From Phenylobacterium kunshanense (GTDB lineage Bacteria > Pseudomonadota > Alphaproteobacteria > Caulobacterales > Caulobacteraceae): a stretch of DNA of 64,000 nt. A program made the position numbers and the translations under genes. Positions 27,139 through 34,426 of this stretch are shown in pieces; the first letter of the stretch is position 1; each line of letters starts with the position of its first letter. The DNA is taken from positions 620,001 to 684,000 of the forward strand of contig NZ_QFYS01000001.1 of the NCBI RefSeq assembly GCF_003254525.1, written 5' to 3'. The notes under the pieces were generated by a model that was not told the origin of the DNA, did no database searches, and saw only the letters and a program-made list of their open reading frames with translations.

Positions 27139-28421
27139 CGCTTGGCCGTCGCCAGGTAGTCCAGGGCGGTCAGCGCCTGAGCCCGGACACCCACCTCCAG
27201 CGCGCTCTCGTCCATCACGTTGAAGAACGGCGAGTGGTTCACGCCCTTCGGGAAGCCGATGCCCAGGTCGTAGAACAGGCCCGGGATCTCGCGCTGGTAG
27301 TACGAGAAGTCCTCGGCGCCCGTGATGTAGTCGATGTCGTCCTTGATCTTCCCGCCCGCGGCGCGGCTCAGGGTCGGTTTCATCTTCGCCGTCAGCGCCG
27401 GGTCGTTGCTGGTCACGGGGTTCGGCGTGCCCCATTCGATCTGGCCCGAACCGCCGTAGCGCTCGGCGATGCCCTTCACCGCCTTCTCGGCCCTGGCCAT
27501 GACGTCCTTGCGCAGCTCGGGGTCGAACGTCCGCAGGGTGCCGGCCAGGGTGAAGTCGTCCGGGATGATGTTGTAGCGGACCCCGCCATGGACGGTGGCC
27601 ACCGTCAGGATGGTCGGCGTGCGGGTCACGTTGATCTGGCGCGCCGCGATCTGGTTGAAAGCCAGTACGACCTCGGCCTGCATCGAGGCGATGTCGATGC
27701 CCGACCACGGGTTGGCCCCGTGGGTCTGCTTGCCCTTCAGCTTGATCTCGTAGCGATCCGAGGCCGCCATCATCGGGCCCGGCCGCCAGGTGAGCTGGCC
27801 CACCTCGCCCGGGACGACGTGCAGGCCGAAGATGGCGGCGGGCGCGGGATTCTTCAGCGCGCCTTCCTTGATCATCAGCGGCGCGCCGCCCTCCTCGCCC
27901 ACGGGCGGGCCCTCCTCCGCGGGCTGGAAGACGAAGACCACCGTGCCCGGGATCTTGTCGCGCATCCCGGCCAGAACCTCGGCCGCGCCCATCAGAATCG
28001 CCACGTGGGCGTCATGGCCGCAGGCATGGGCCACATGCACGGTCTGGCCGTTGTAGGTGGTGGTGACCTTGGAGGCGAACGGCGCCCCCGTCTGCTCCTG
28101 CACCGGCAGGCCGTCCATATCCGCGCGCAGGGCCACAACCCCGCCGGGCCGGCCACCCTTCAGAACCCCCACGACGCCGGTCTTGCCAACGCCCGTGCGC
28201 ACCTCGATGCCCAGCTTCTTCAGGTGCTCGGCCACCAGCTTCGCTGTGCGGACCTCGTTGTTCCCGAGTTCCGGGTGCTCGTGGATGTCGCGGCGCCACT
28301 CGACGACCTTGGGCTGGATCTTCTTGGCGGCGGCGAACACGGCGCCGTCGAACGACTGCGCGGCGGCGGGCGAGGCCAGCGCGAGGGCCGAGACGGCCGC
28401 GATCCAGAATCCCTTGGGCAT
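27135..28421 (-). CDS. Secreted M20-family amidohydrolase/peptidase
   Basis: 428 residues with a Sec signal peptide (MPKGFWIAAVSALALASPAAAQS). The M20D amidohydrolase core follows: RRDIHEHPELGNNE, the metal-binding ACGHDAHVA, FQPAEEG with the catalytic and metal-binding acids, and GAEDFSYYQ near the end. Related enzymes hydrolyse N-acyl amino acids or indole-acetyl amino acids. Export to the periplasm suggests scavenging of amidated amino acids. AGAGGAG precedes the ATG by six bases. It may be co-transcribed with anmK, whose stop is 13 bases upstream. Confidence 0.92.
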   Translation of the reverse strand: MPKGFWIAAVSALALASPAAAQSFDGAVFAAAKKIQPKVVEWRRDIHEHPELGNNEVRTAKLVAEHLKKLGIEVRTGVGKTGVVGVLKGGRPGGVVALRADMDGLPVQEQTGAPFASKVTTTYNGQTVHVAHACGHDAHVAILMGAAEVLAGMRDKIPGTVVFVFQPAEEGPPVGEEGGAPLMIKEGALKNPAPAAIFGLHVVPGEVGQLTWRPGPMMAASDRYEIKLKGKQTHGANPWSGIDIASMQAEVVLAFNQIAARQINVTRTPTILTVATVHGGVRYNIIPDDFTLAGTLRTFDPELRKDVMARAEKAVKGIAERYGGSGQIEWGTPNPVTSNDPALTAKMKPTLSRAAGGKIKDDIDYITGAEDFSYYQREIPGLFYDLGIGFPKGVNHSPFFNVMDESALEVGVRAQALTALDYLATAKR

Positions 28422-28433
28422 GGCGTACTCCTC

Positions 28434-29540
28434 TTACGGTCGGACGATCCGACCGCCGGCCAGGGGCGTCTCTACGCCCGTGGTCGCCGGCCAGGTGATG
28501 GGAAGGCCGCGCTGGCAGCGCGCGGCCAGGAAGGCGATGGCCTCGGCCTCGATGGCGTCGCCCCGCCAGCCGTGATCCTCGGCCGGCCGCACCGGCATTG
28601 GCAGGCGCTCGGCCAGCGCTTTCATGATCTCGGGATTGTGGCGGCCGCCGCCGGTGACGATCAACTCGGCGGATTCTGCAGGCGCATGCGCCAGGGCCAG
28701 CTTCACGGCCTCGGCCGTGAAGGCGACCAGGGTCGCGGCGGCGTCCTCGAGCTGGAGCGGCTCCAGGGGCTCGAGCGAGAAGTCGAAGCGGTCGAGGGAT
28801 TTAGGCGGCGGGGCCTCGAAGTAGGGATGGGCCAGCAATGCCCGCAGGACGCCCTCATCGACGCGGCCAACGGACGCATATTTGCCGCCGGCGTCGTAAC
28901 GGCCGGCGCGGCGCGACTGCATGAGGAGGTCGAGCATCCCGTTGCCGGGGCCGGTGTCGAAGGCTGTGAACCGATCCTCTCCCGACCAGAAGGTGATATT
29001 GGCCACCCCGCCCAGGTTCAGCACCGCCAACGGCGGGACCAGGCCCGAAGCCCGAGCCCGCGCGACATGGTAGGCCGGCGCGATCGGCGCCCCCTCCCCG
29101 CCAGCCGCCATGTCGGCCGAGCGGAAATCGGACGCCACGGGGCGCCCGGTCAGCCGCGCCAGCGACTCGGCGTCGCCGAGCTGGACCGTCCGGCCTGGCC
29201 GGCCGTCGCGCGGCCGCTCGTGCAGCACGGTCTGCCCGTGCATCCCGATCAGATCCAGGTCGGGCCAGGAGAGATCGTGCGCCTGCAGGAACCCCTCGGC
29301 GGCGGCGAAATGTTCCTCCGCGACCATCTCGGCGGCATGGCGGAAGATCGCCGGCTCGGGCGCGCCGCGTTCCCAGGCCAGAGCCTGCTTCGTCGTCTCG
29401 ATCAGGACATCCCGCAGAGCGTCGCTCAGCTTGCGCTCGCCCGCAGGGCCGAAGGCCTGAATCGTCACGCCATCGGTCTCCAGAACGGCCATGTCGATGG
29501 CGTCCAGCGAGGTTCCGGTCATGAATCCCAGCACGAGCAT
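28434..29540 (-). CDS. anmK: Anhydro-N-acetylmuramic acid kinase
   Basis: 368 residues, normal length. The N-terminal GFMTGTSLDAIDMAV phosphate-binding loop, DLIGMHGQTVLHERP, VASDFRSADMAAGGEGAP and LNLGGVANIT blocks, together with GPGNGMLD and GGGRHNPEIM, define AnmK. It cleaves and phosphorylates 1,6-anhydro-MurNAc from recycled cell wall to MurNAc-6-phosphate. It is adjacent to the M20 peptidase gene. Confidence 0.96.
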   Translation of the reverse strand: MLVLGFMTGTSLDAIDMAVLETDGVTIQAFGPAGERKLSDALRDVLIETTKQALAWERGAPEPAIFRHAAEMVAEEHFAAAEGFLQAHDLSWPDLDLIGMHGQTVLHERPRDGRPGRTVQLGDAESLARLTGRPVASDFRSADMAAGGEGAPIAPAYHVARARASGLVPPLAVLNLGGVANITFWSGEDRFTAFDTGPGNGMLDLLMQSRRAGRYDAGGKYASVGRVDEGVLRALLAHPYFEAPPPKSLDRFDFSLEPLEPLQLEDAAATLVAFTAEAVKLALAHAPAESAELIVTGGGRHNPEIMKALAERLPMPVRPAEDHGWRGDAIEAEAIAFLAARCQRGLPITWPATTGVETPLAGGRIVRP

Positions 29541-29619
29541 GCGAGCTTGACTGCCATGTCCGCGGACCGCTAGCTAGCCCGCGATGATCGGACCTGCCGC
29601 CCACACTGGCCGCTATTAC

Positions 29620-29640
29620 CGCCTGCCCCTCTAGCAGGCG
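29620..29640. promoter_or_regulatory. Stem-loop in the tyrS leader, first
   Basis: CGCCTGC at 29620-29626 pairs perfectly with GCAGGCG at 29634-29640 around a seven-base loop, about 90 bases before the tyrS start. No T tract follows on the + strand, so it is more likely a leader structure than a terminator. Confidence 0.5.
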
Positions 29641-29667
29641 ACCGATCCAACGCGCCTGCCTCCACAA

Positions 29668-29707
29668 AGGCCGGCGCGACCTCCCGAGAACCAGGACCCG
29701 CCGGCCT
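29668..29707. promoter_or_regulatory. Stem-loop in the tyrS leader, second
   Basis: AGGCCGGC (29668-29675) and GCCGGCCT (29700-29707) are perfect eight-base arms; the 24-base loop has an inner CCT/AGG pairing. It ends about eight bases before the AAAGGAG ribosome site of tyrS and could affect its translation. Confidence 0.5.
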
Positions 29708-29728
29708 CCACCTTCAAAGGAGTCCGCC

Positions 29729-31051
29729 ATGTCCCTCGAAATCCCCGACATGCCCGTGCTAGAGCGCGCGCCATCGTCAAACGAGATGCCCGCGATGTCC
29801 GAGCCCGCGTTCAAGTCCGAGTTCCTGAAGACCATGCAGGCGCGCGGCTACATTCACCAGGTCAGCCATCCGGAGGAGCTGGACTCGGCCGCCGCCAGCG
29901 GGATTGTCACCGCCTACGTCGGCTTCGACGCCACGGCGCCCAGCCTACACGTCGGCAACCTGATCTCGATCATGATGCTGCGCCGGCTCCAGCAGGCCGG
30001 TCACAAGCCCGTCGTCCTGATGGGCGGCGGGACCACGAAGGTCGGCGACCCCTCGGGCAAGGACGAGAGCCGCAAGCTGCTCACCGAGGCCGACATCGCC
30101 GCCAACATCGCCAGCATCCGCACGGTCTTCGAGAAGTTCCTCACCTTCGGCGACGGCCCGACCGATGCGGTGATGGTCAACAACGACGACTGGCTATCGA
30201 AGCTCGGCTACATCGAGTTCCTGCGCGAGTACGGGCCGCACTTCACGGTCAACCGCATGCTGACGTTCGACTCCGTGAAGCTCCGGCTGGAGCGCGAGCA
30301 GCCGCTGACGTTCCTGGAATTCAACTACATGCTGATGCAGGCGGTGGACTTCCTGCACCTGAACCGGACCCGTGGCGTCCAGCTCCAGATGGGCGGATCG
30401 GACCAGTGGGGGAACATCATCAACGGCGTCGAACTGGTCCGGCGTATGGACCAGAAGTCGGCCTTCGCCCTGACCACGCCGCTCCTGACCACGTCGTCGG
30501 GCGCGAAGATGGGCAAGTCGGCGGCCGGCGCCGTCTGGCTGAACGCCGACATGCGCAGCCCCTACGACTACTGGCAGTTCTGGCGGAACACCGAGGACGC
30601 CGACGTGGGCAAGTTCCTGCGCCTGTTCACCGACCTGCCGCTTGACGAGGTCGCCCGCCTGGAAAGCCTGCCGGGCGCCGAGATCAACGAGGCCAAGAAG
30701 GTGCTGGCGAACGAAGCCACCCGGATGCTCCACGGCGCCGCCGAGGCCGAGAAGGCCGCCGCGGCCGCGCAGGCGGCTTTCGAACAGGGCGGCCTGTCCG
30801 CCGACCTGCCGACCCACGAGATCGCCGCTGCCGAGCTTGAGACGGGCGTACAGCTCGCCGACCTGGTCGTCGCGGCGGGGCTGGCCGGCTCCAAGGGCGA
30901 GGCGCGCCGGCTGGCGCAGGGCGGCGGCCTGCGGGTGAACGATGCGGCAGAGACCGACGCCAACCGGACGATCGCCACCGCCGACCTCCTGGATGGGGTG
31001 GTGAAGCTGGGCGCCGGAAAGAAGAAGATCGTGCTCGTGAAGCCGGTCTGA
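29729..31051 (+). CDS. tyrS: Tyrosyl-tRNA synthetase
   Basis: 440 residues. The class I motifs HVGN (in PSLHVGNL) and KMGKS (in SGAKMGKS) are present, with GGSDQWGN and DFLHLN for tyrosine binding and an S4-like RNA-binding domain at the C-terminus ([21 protein letters not shown]). The start at 29729 is supported by an excellent AAAGGAG site; an extra 20 residues precede the usual N-terminus ([14 protein letters not shown]). The leader carries two stem-loops. It charges tRNA-Tyr in the cytoplasm. Confidence 0.97.
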   Translation: MSLEIPDMPVLERAPSSNEMPAMSEPAFKSEFLKTMQARGYIHQVSHPEELDSAAASGIVTAYVGFDATAPSLHVGNLISIMMLRRLQQAGHKPVVLMGGGTTKVGDPSGKDESRKLLTEADIAANIASIRTVFEKFLTFGDGPTDAVMVNNDDWLSKLGYIEFLREYGPHFTVNRMLTFDSVKLRLEREQPLTFLEFNYMLMQAVDFLHLNRTRGVQLQMGGSDQWGNIINGVELVRRMDQKSAFALTTPLLTTSSGAKMGKSAAGAVWLNADMRSPYDYWQFWRNTEDADVGKFLRLFTDLPLDEVARLESLPGAEINEAKKVLANEATRMLHGAAEAEKAAAAAQAAFEQGGLSADLPTHEIAAAELETGVQLADLVVAAGLAGSKGEARRLAQGGGLRVNDAAETDANRTIATADLLDGVVKLGAGKKKIVLVKPV

Positions 31052-31061
31052 GGAGCGAGAG

Positions 31062-31523
31062 ATGACCGACCCGACCGAAGGCGCCGCGGCGCCCGACTTC
31101 GAACTTGAAACGACCGAGGGCCGCGTGCGGCTCTCGGACTTCGCCGGCAAGACCCTGGTGCTCTATTTCTACCCCAAGGACGACACCTCCGGCTGCACCA
31201 AGGAGGCGCAGGCGTTCTCTGCGCTGGCTCCCGAGTTCGCAAAGGCGGGCGCGACCGTGGTTGGCGTCTCGAAGGACAGTCTGGCCGCGCATGGCAAGTT
31301 CACGGCCAAGTACGACCTGAAAATTCCCCTCGCCTCGGACCCGGACGGCCAGGTGGTCGAGCGCTATGGCTCGTGGGTGGAAAAGAGCCTCTATGGCCGC
31401 AAGTACATGGGCATCGACCGGTCCACCTTCCTGATCCGTGACGGCAAGGTGACCAAGATCTGGCGAAAGGTGAAGGTGCCGGGCCATGCCGAGGCGGTGC
31501 TGGCCGCGATCCAGGGCGACTGA
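31062..31523 (+). CDS. bcp: Peroxiredoxin of the BCP/PrxQ family
   Basis: 153 residues. FYPKDDTSGCTKEAQAF holds the peroxidatic cysteine, the only cysteine in the protein. The resolving cysteine found five residues later in many BCPs is absent (Gln), so it must work as a one-cysteine enzyme using an external thiol. It reduces hydrogen and lipid peroxides. The ATG follows GGAGCGAGAG and lies 10 bases after tyrS, so the two are probably co-transcribed. Confidence 0.93.
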   Translation: MTDPTEGAAAPDFELETTEGRVRLSDFAGKTLVLYFYPKDDTSGCTKEAQAFSALAPEFAKAGATVVGVSKDSLAAHGKFTAKYDLKIPLASDPDGQVVERYGSWVEKSLYGRKYMGIDRSTFLIRDGKVTKIWRKVKVPGHAEAVLAAIQGD

Positions 31524-31536
31524 CCGTTGGATTGTC

Positions 31537-31552
31537 GTTAATCGATATTAAC
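31537..31552. promoter_or_regulatory. TTAA-type inverted repeat upstream of the M23 peptidase gene
   Basis: GTTAAT (31537-31542), CGAT, ATTAAC (31547-31552). It resembles a CtrA site, but the spacing between the TTAA halves is six rather than seven, so a CtrA claim is weak. A GANTC methylation site lies about 25 bases further (GAATC). Confidence 0.35.
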
Positions 31553-31665
31553 CGCGCGGCAGGTCGTCGCTGGAGCGCGAATCCGATCGCTTGCGGGTTG
31601 CCTGCTGCAAAAAAGTCGTCGCATATCCCCGGGTCCTTACGGGGTCAGGGGACCACAGCCCAAGC

Positions 31666-32832
31666 ATGCACCGCCTGACGCAGCTTCGCCGCTCGCTCGT
31701 CGAGCTGTTTCCTGAACGGCACCTCTATGTGCGCTCCGGCGGCGCCATGAGGGCCTTCGTCCTCAGCACCAAGAAGCAGCTCGTGATCGCGAGTGGCGTG
31801 GCGGGGGCGGCCCTCTGGATGGGCGTCTCGACCGCCGCCATGCTGGTCAACCTGCTGTCCGTCTCCGCGGCGGACCGGGAGATCGCCCGTCTTAAGGCCC
31901 AGTCCGAACGCTATGTCGCCGACCGGCAGGCGCGCCTGGACAGCGCAATGGCGCGCCTCAACGCCGCCTCGGGCTCAAGCAACGACCTCGCCGCCTCCAT
32001 CGAGAAGCGGCATGCGGCCCTGGCTCTGCTGCTCACCGATCTGAAGGGCGCCCCGGGCGCCGCCGACGCGCTGACGCCCGCCATCAACCGCGCGCTCGCC
32101 AACAACGCCGACGCCACGCCGATGCGCCGGGTGGAAATGGTCCGGATCGGCCAGGAGCAACTCCTGGACGCCGCCGACAGCTACGCCAAGAGCCGAGCCG
32201 ATCGGCTCAGGCTGGCGTTCCGCATGGCAGGCCTGCAACCCTCATCCTTCTCCGACCGGACCGGCTCGCTCGGCGGCCCCCTGATCGAATCCAAGGATCC
32301 CCGCGCCCTGGCCGCCGTGCTGGACGTGGACGACGATTTCGCCCTGCGCATCCAGCGTGCCGCGCGCGAGCTCAATGAAGCCCATGTGCTGAGCGAGGCG
32401 GCCCAAAGCCTGCCCATTCAACGCCCGACCGCATCTGGCAGCCAGACCAGCGGCTTCGGCGTACGCTTCGACCCCTTCACACGGCGGCCAGCCTATCATT
32501 CGGGCCTCGATTTCTCGGGCGGCCACCGCGCGCCGATCTACGCCACAGGGCCCGGAGTGGTGGCGTTCGTCGGCCAGCGGTCGGGCTATGGCAACGTCGT
32601 CGAGATTGACCACGGCCGCGGCCTAAAGACCCGCTACGCGCACCTGGCCGGTTTCGCCGTCCAGCGCGGGCAGCGCGTGGCGGTCGGTCAACGGATCGCC
32701 GCCATGGGCTCCACCGGGCGTTCGACTGGGACGCACCTGCACTATGAGGTATGGGTGAATGGTCGGGCCCAGAACCCGGGCCGCTTCCTCAAGGCCGGCC
32801 AGTATGTTCTCCAAGCCACCCAAGGCGACTGA
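31666..32832 (+). CDS. M23-family (LytM) peptidoglycan endopeptidase, membrane-anchored
   Basis: 388 residues from ATG 31666; in-frame sequence back to 31591 is less likely coding. One transmembrane helix (LVIASGVAGAALWMGVSTAAML) is followed by a helical, probably coiled-coil periplasmic region. The C-terminal LytM domain has GFGVRFDPF, HSGLDFSG and the second zinc motif THLHYEVWVNG, with the first His in YHSGLD, so it should be an active zinc endopeptidase cutting peptide crosslinks. It overlaps a bactofilin gene by 29 bases, a partnership known for cell-shape control in several bacteria. Confidence 0.92.
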   Translation: MHRLTQLRRSLVELFPERHLYVRSGGAMRAFVLSTKKQLVIASGVAGAALWMGVSTAAMLVNLLSVSAADREIARLKAQSERYVADRQARLDSAMARLNAASGSSNDLAASIEKRHAALALLLTDLKGAPGAADALTPAINRALANNADATPMRRVEMVRIGQEQLLDAADSYAKSRADRLRLAFRMAGLQPSSFSDRTGSLGGPLIESKDPRALAAVLDVDDDFALRIQRAARELNEAHVLSEAAQSLPIQRPTASGSQTSGFGVRFDPFTRRPAYHSGLDFSGGHRAPIYATGPGVVAFVGQRSGYGNVVEIDHGRGLKTRYAHLAGFAVQRGQRVAVGQRIAAMGSTGRSTGTHLHYEVWVNGRAQNPGRFLKAGQYVLQATQGD

Positions 32833-33220
32833 ACCGGCCGACGCCGGGCGCAAGCTGGCCGTTGCGTCGCTCGTGGCGGACGGTGTCCGTATCCACGGCA
32901 ATCTGGAGACCGGCGGCGACCTTCACCTGGACGGCGTCGTGGAAGGCGATCTTCGGGTCGGCTGCCTCGTCATCGGCGAGAGCGGATCGGTCTCCGGCGC
33001 GATCCACGCCGACGCTGTCGAGGTTCGCGGCCGCGTCACGGGCGTGATCTGCGCCAGGCGGGTCAAGCTTTGGCCGACGGCGCGCGTCGACGGCGACATC
33101 AGTCACACCGAACTGGCGATCGAGGCGGGCGCTCACTTCGAGGGCCGAAGCCTGGCGCTGATCCGCCCCGAAACGCCAGCTCTCGAAGCGCCCACGCTCA
33201 GCGTCGTGGCGGCGGAGTAG
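32804..33220 (+). CDS. Bactofilin cytoskeletal protein
   Basis: 138 residues from ATG 32804. The DUF583 beta-helix repeats are evident: VADGVRIHGNLETGGDLHLDGVVEGDL, then ESGSVSGAIHADAVEVRGRVTGVI and ARVDGDISHTELAIEAGAHFEG. Bactofilins polymerise without nucleotides and recruit wall-modifying enzymes. The gene overlaps the end of the M23 peptidase gene in another frame, so the two proteins are probably made together and may form a complex. No membrane segment. Confidence 0.94.
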   Translation: MFSKPPKATEPADAGRKLAVASLVADGVRIHGNLETGGDLHLDGVVEGDLRVGCLVIGESGSVSGAIHADAVEVRGRVTGVICARRVKLWPTARVDGDISHTELAIEAGAHFEGRSLALIRPETPALEAPTLSVVAAE

Positions 33221-33248
33221 CTTCTCCCCCAGGTCGGGAAGTCGACGC

Positions 33249-34362
33249 CTACCCTTCCCGCGTCGCACCCACGCGCTGGGCCAGCGCCGCGCCCATGAAC
33301 TCATCCAGATCGCCGTCCAGAACGCCCTGGGTGTCGGAAGTCTCGACGTTGGTCCGCAGGTCCTTGACCATCTGGTACGGCTGCAGGACGTAGCTGCGGA
33401 TCTGATGGCCCCAGCCGATGTCGGTCTTCTGGTCCTCCAGCGCCTGCTGCGCCGCCTCGCGCTTCTCCAGCTCGGCCTCGTAGAGGCGGGCCTTCAGCAT
33501 TTTCCAGGCCTGGTCGCGGTTCTGGTGCTGCGAGCGCTGGGTCTGGCAGGCCACGACGATCCCGGTCGGGATATGCGTGAGACGCACCGCCGAGTCCGTC
33601 TTGTTCACGTGCTGCCCGCCGGCGCCCGAGGCCCGGTAGGTGTCGGTGCGCACATCGGCCGGGTTGATGTCGATCTCGATGGTGTCGTCGACCACCGGAT
33701 AGACCCACACCGAGGCGAAGCTGGTGTGCCGCTTCGCCGCCGCGTCGAAGGGCGAAATCCGCACGAGGCGGTGCACGCCGGCCTCGGTCTTCAGCCAGCC
33801 GTAGGCGTTGGTTCCCTTGACCTGGAGGGTCACCGACTTGATGCCGGCCTGTTCGCCCGAGGTCTCTTCAAGGAAGTCCACTTCCATGCCATGGGCGTTG
33901 GCCCAGCGAGTGTACATGCGCAGCAGCATGCCGGCCCAGTCGTTGGACTCGGTGCCGCCGGCGCCGGAGTTGATTTCCACATAGGCATCGTTGCCGTCGG
34001 CCTCGCCGGACAGCAGCGCCTCCAGCTCCGCCCGGGCGGCGCGCTCCTTGATCGACTTGAGCTGGCCCCTCGCCTCTTCGAGGCTGGCTTCGTCGCCCTC
34101 CTCGTCAGCCATCTCGGCGTAGCCAAGGGCGTCGGCCAGGTCGCGTTCCAGCGACTGCACCGCCTCGACCTGGGCTGCAAGGCGCGCGCGATCACGGGAT
34201 ACCGCCTGGGCTTCGGTGGGATTGTCCCAGAGGGTCGGGTCCTCGACCCGGGCGTTCAGTTCGTCGAGTTTTCGGAGGGCAGGTTCCCAGTCAAAGACGC
34301 CTCCTGAGCAGTTCGATCGACTGCTCGATGTCGGCCTTTGCGGCCTCGACATCCGCTCTCAT
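33249..34362 (-). CDS. prfB: Peptide chain release factor 2, expressed by programmed +1 frameshift
   Basis: About 370 residues after frameshifting. The first 23 codons run from ATG 34362 to an in-frame TGA at 34293-34291; reading continues in the +1 frame ([14 protein letters not shown]) to 33249. The junction is AGG AGG CGT CTT TGA C, the classical RF2 arrangement, so RF2 controls its own synthesis by competition at UGA. The GGQ motif lies in [20 protein letters not shown] site precedes the ATG. It releases peptides at UGA and UAA. An ordinary frame scan would miss the N-terminus. Confidence 0.96.
34290..34305 (-). promoter_or_regulatory. RF2 programmed frameshift site
   Basis: On the minus strand AGGAGG (34305-34300) is an internal ribosome-pairing signal three bases before the slippery CTT TGA C (34296-34290). 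It matches the known RF2 recoding site in order and spacing. Confidence 0.93.
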
Positions 34363-34383
34363 GGAGAGACTCCCAAATCCAAG

Positions 34384-34405
34384 GGCGCGGGGTCTAGCCC
34401 GCGCC
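34384..34405. terminator. Hairpin between the PBP1A and prfB genes
   Basis: GGCGCGGG (34384-34391) and CCCGCGCC (34398-34405) form a perfect eight-pair stem with a six-base loop. On the minus strand it follows the PBP1A stop and precedes prfB, so it is probably a terminator; the tract after it is only moderately T-rich. Confidence 0.55.
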
Positions 34406-34426
34406 GGCCACAAGCACAACCCGATG

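Noticed and set aside
26931..29573. An 880-codon open frame on the + strand
   Set aside because: It reads antisense through the M20 peptidase and anmK genes, which both have clear family motifs. The frame has no motif and is explained by high GC with few stops.
29541..29728. T-box riboswitch before tyrS
   Set aside because: No T-box consensus (such as TGGN antiterminator bulge) was seen, and the element is typical of Gram-positives. Only two plain hairpins are present.
31537..31552. CtrA binding site
   Set aside because: The TTAA half-sites are separated by six bases, not the seven of the consensus, so it is kept only as a low-confidence palindrome.
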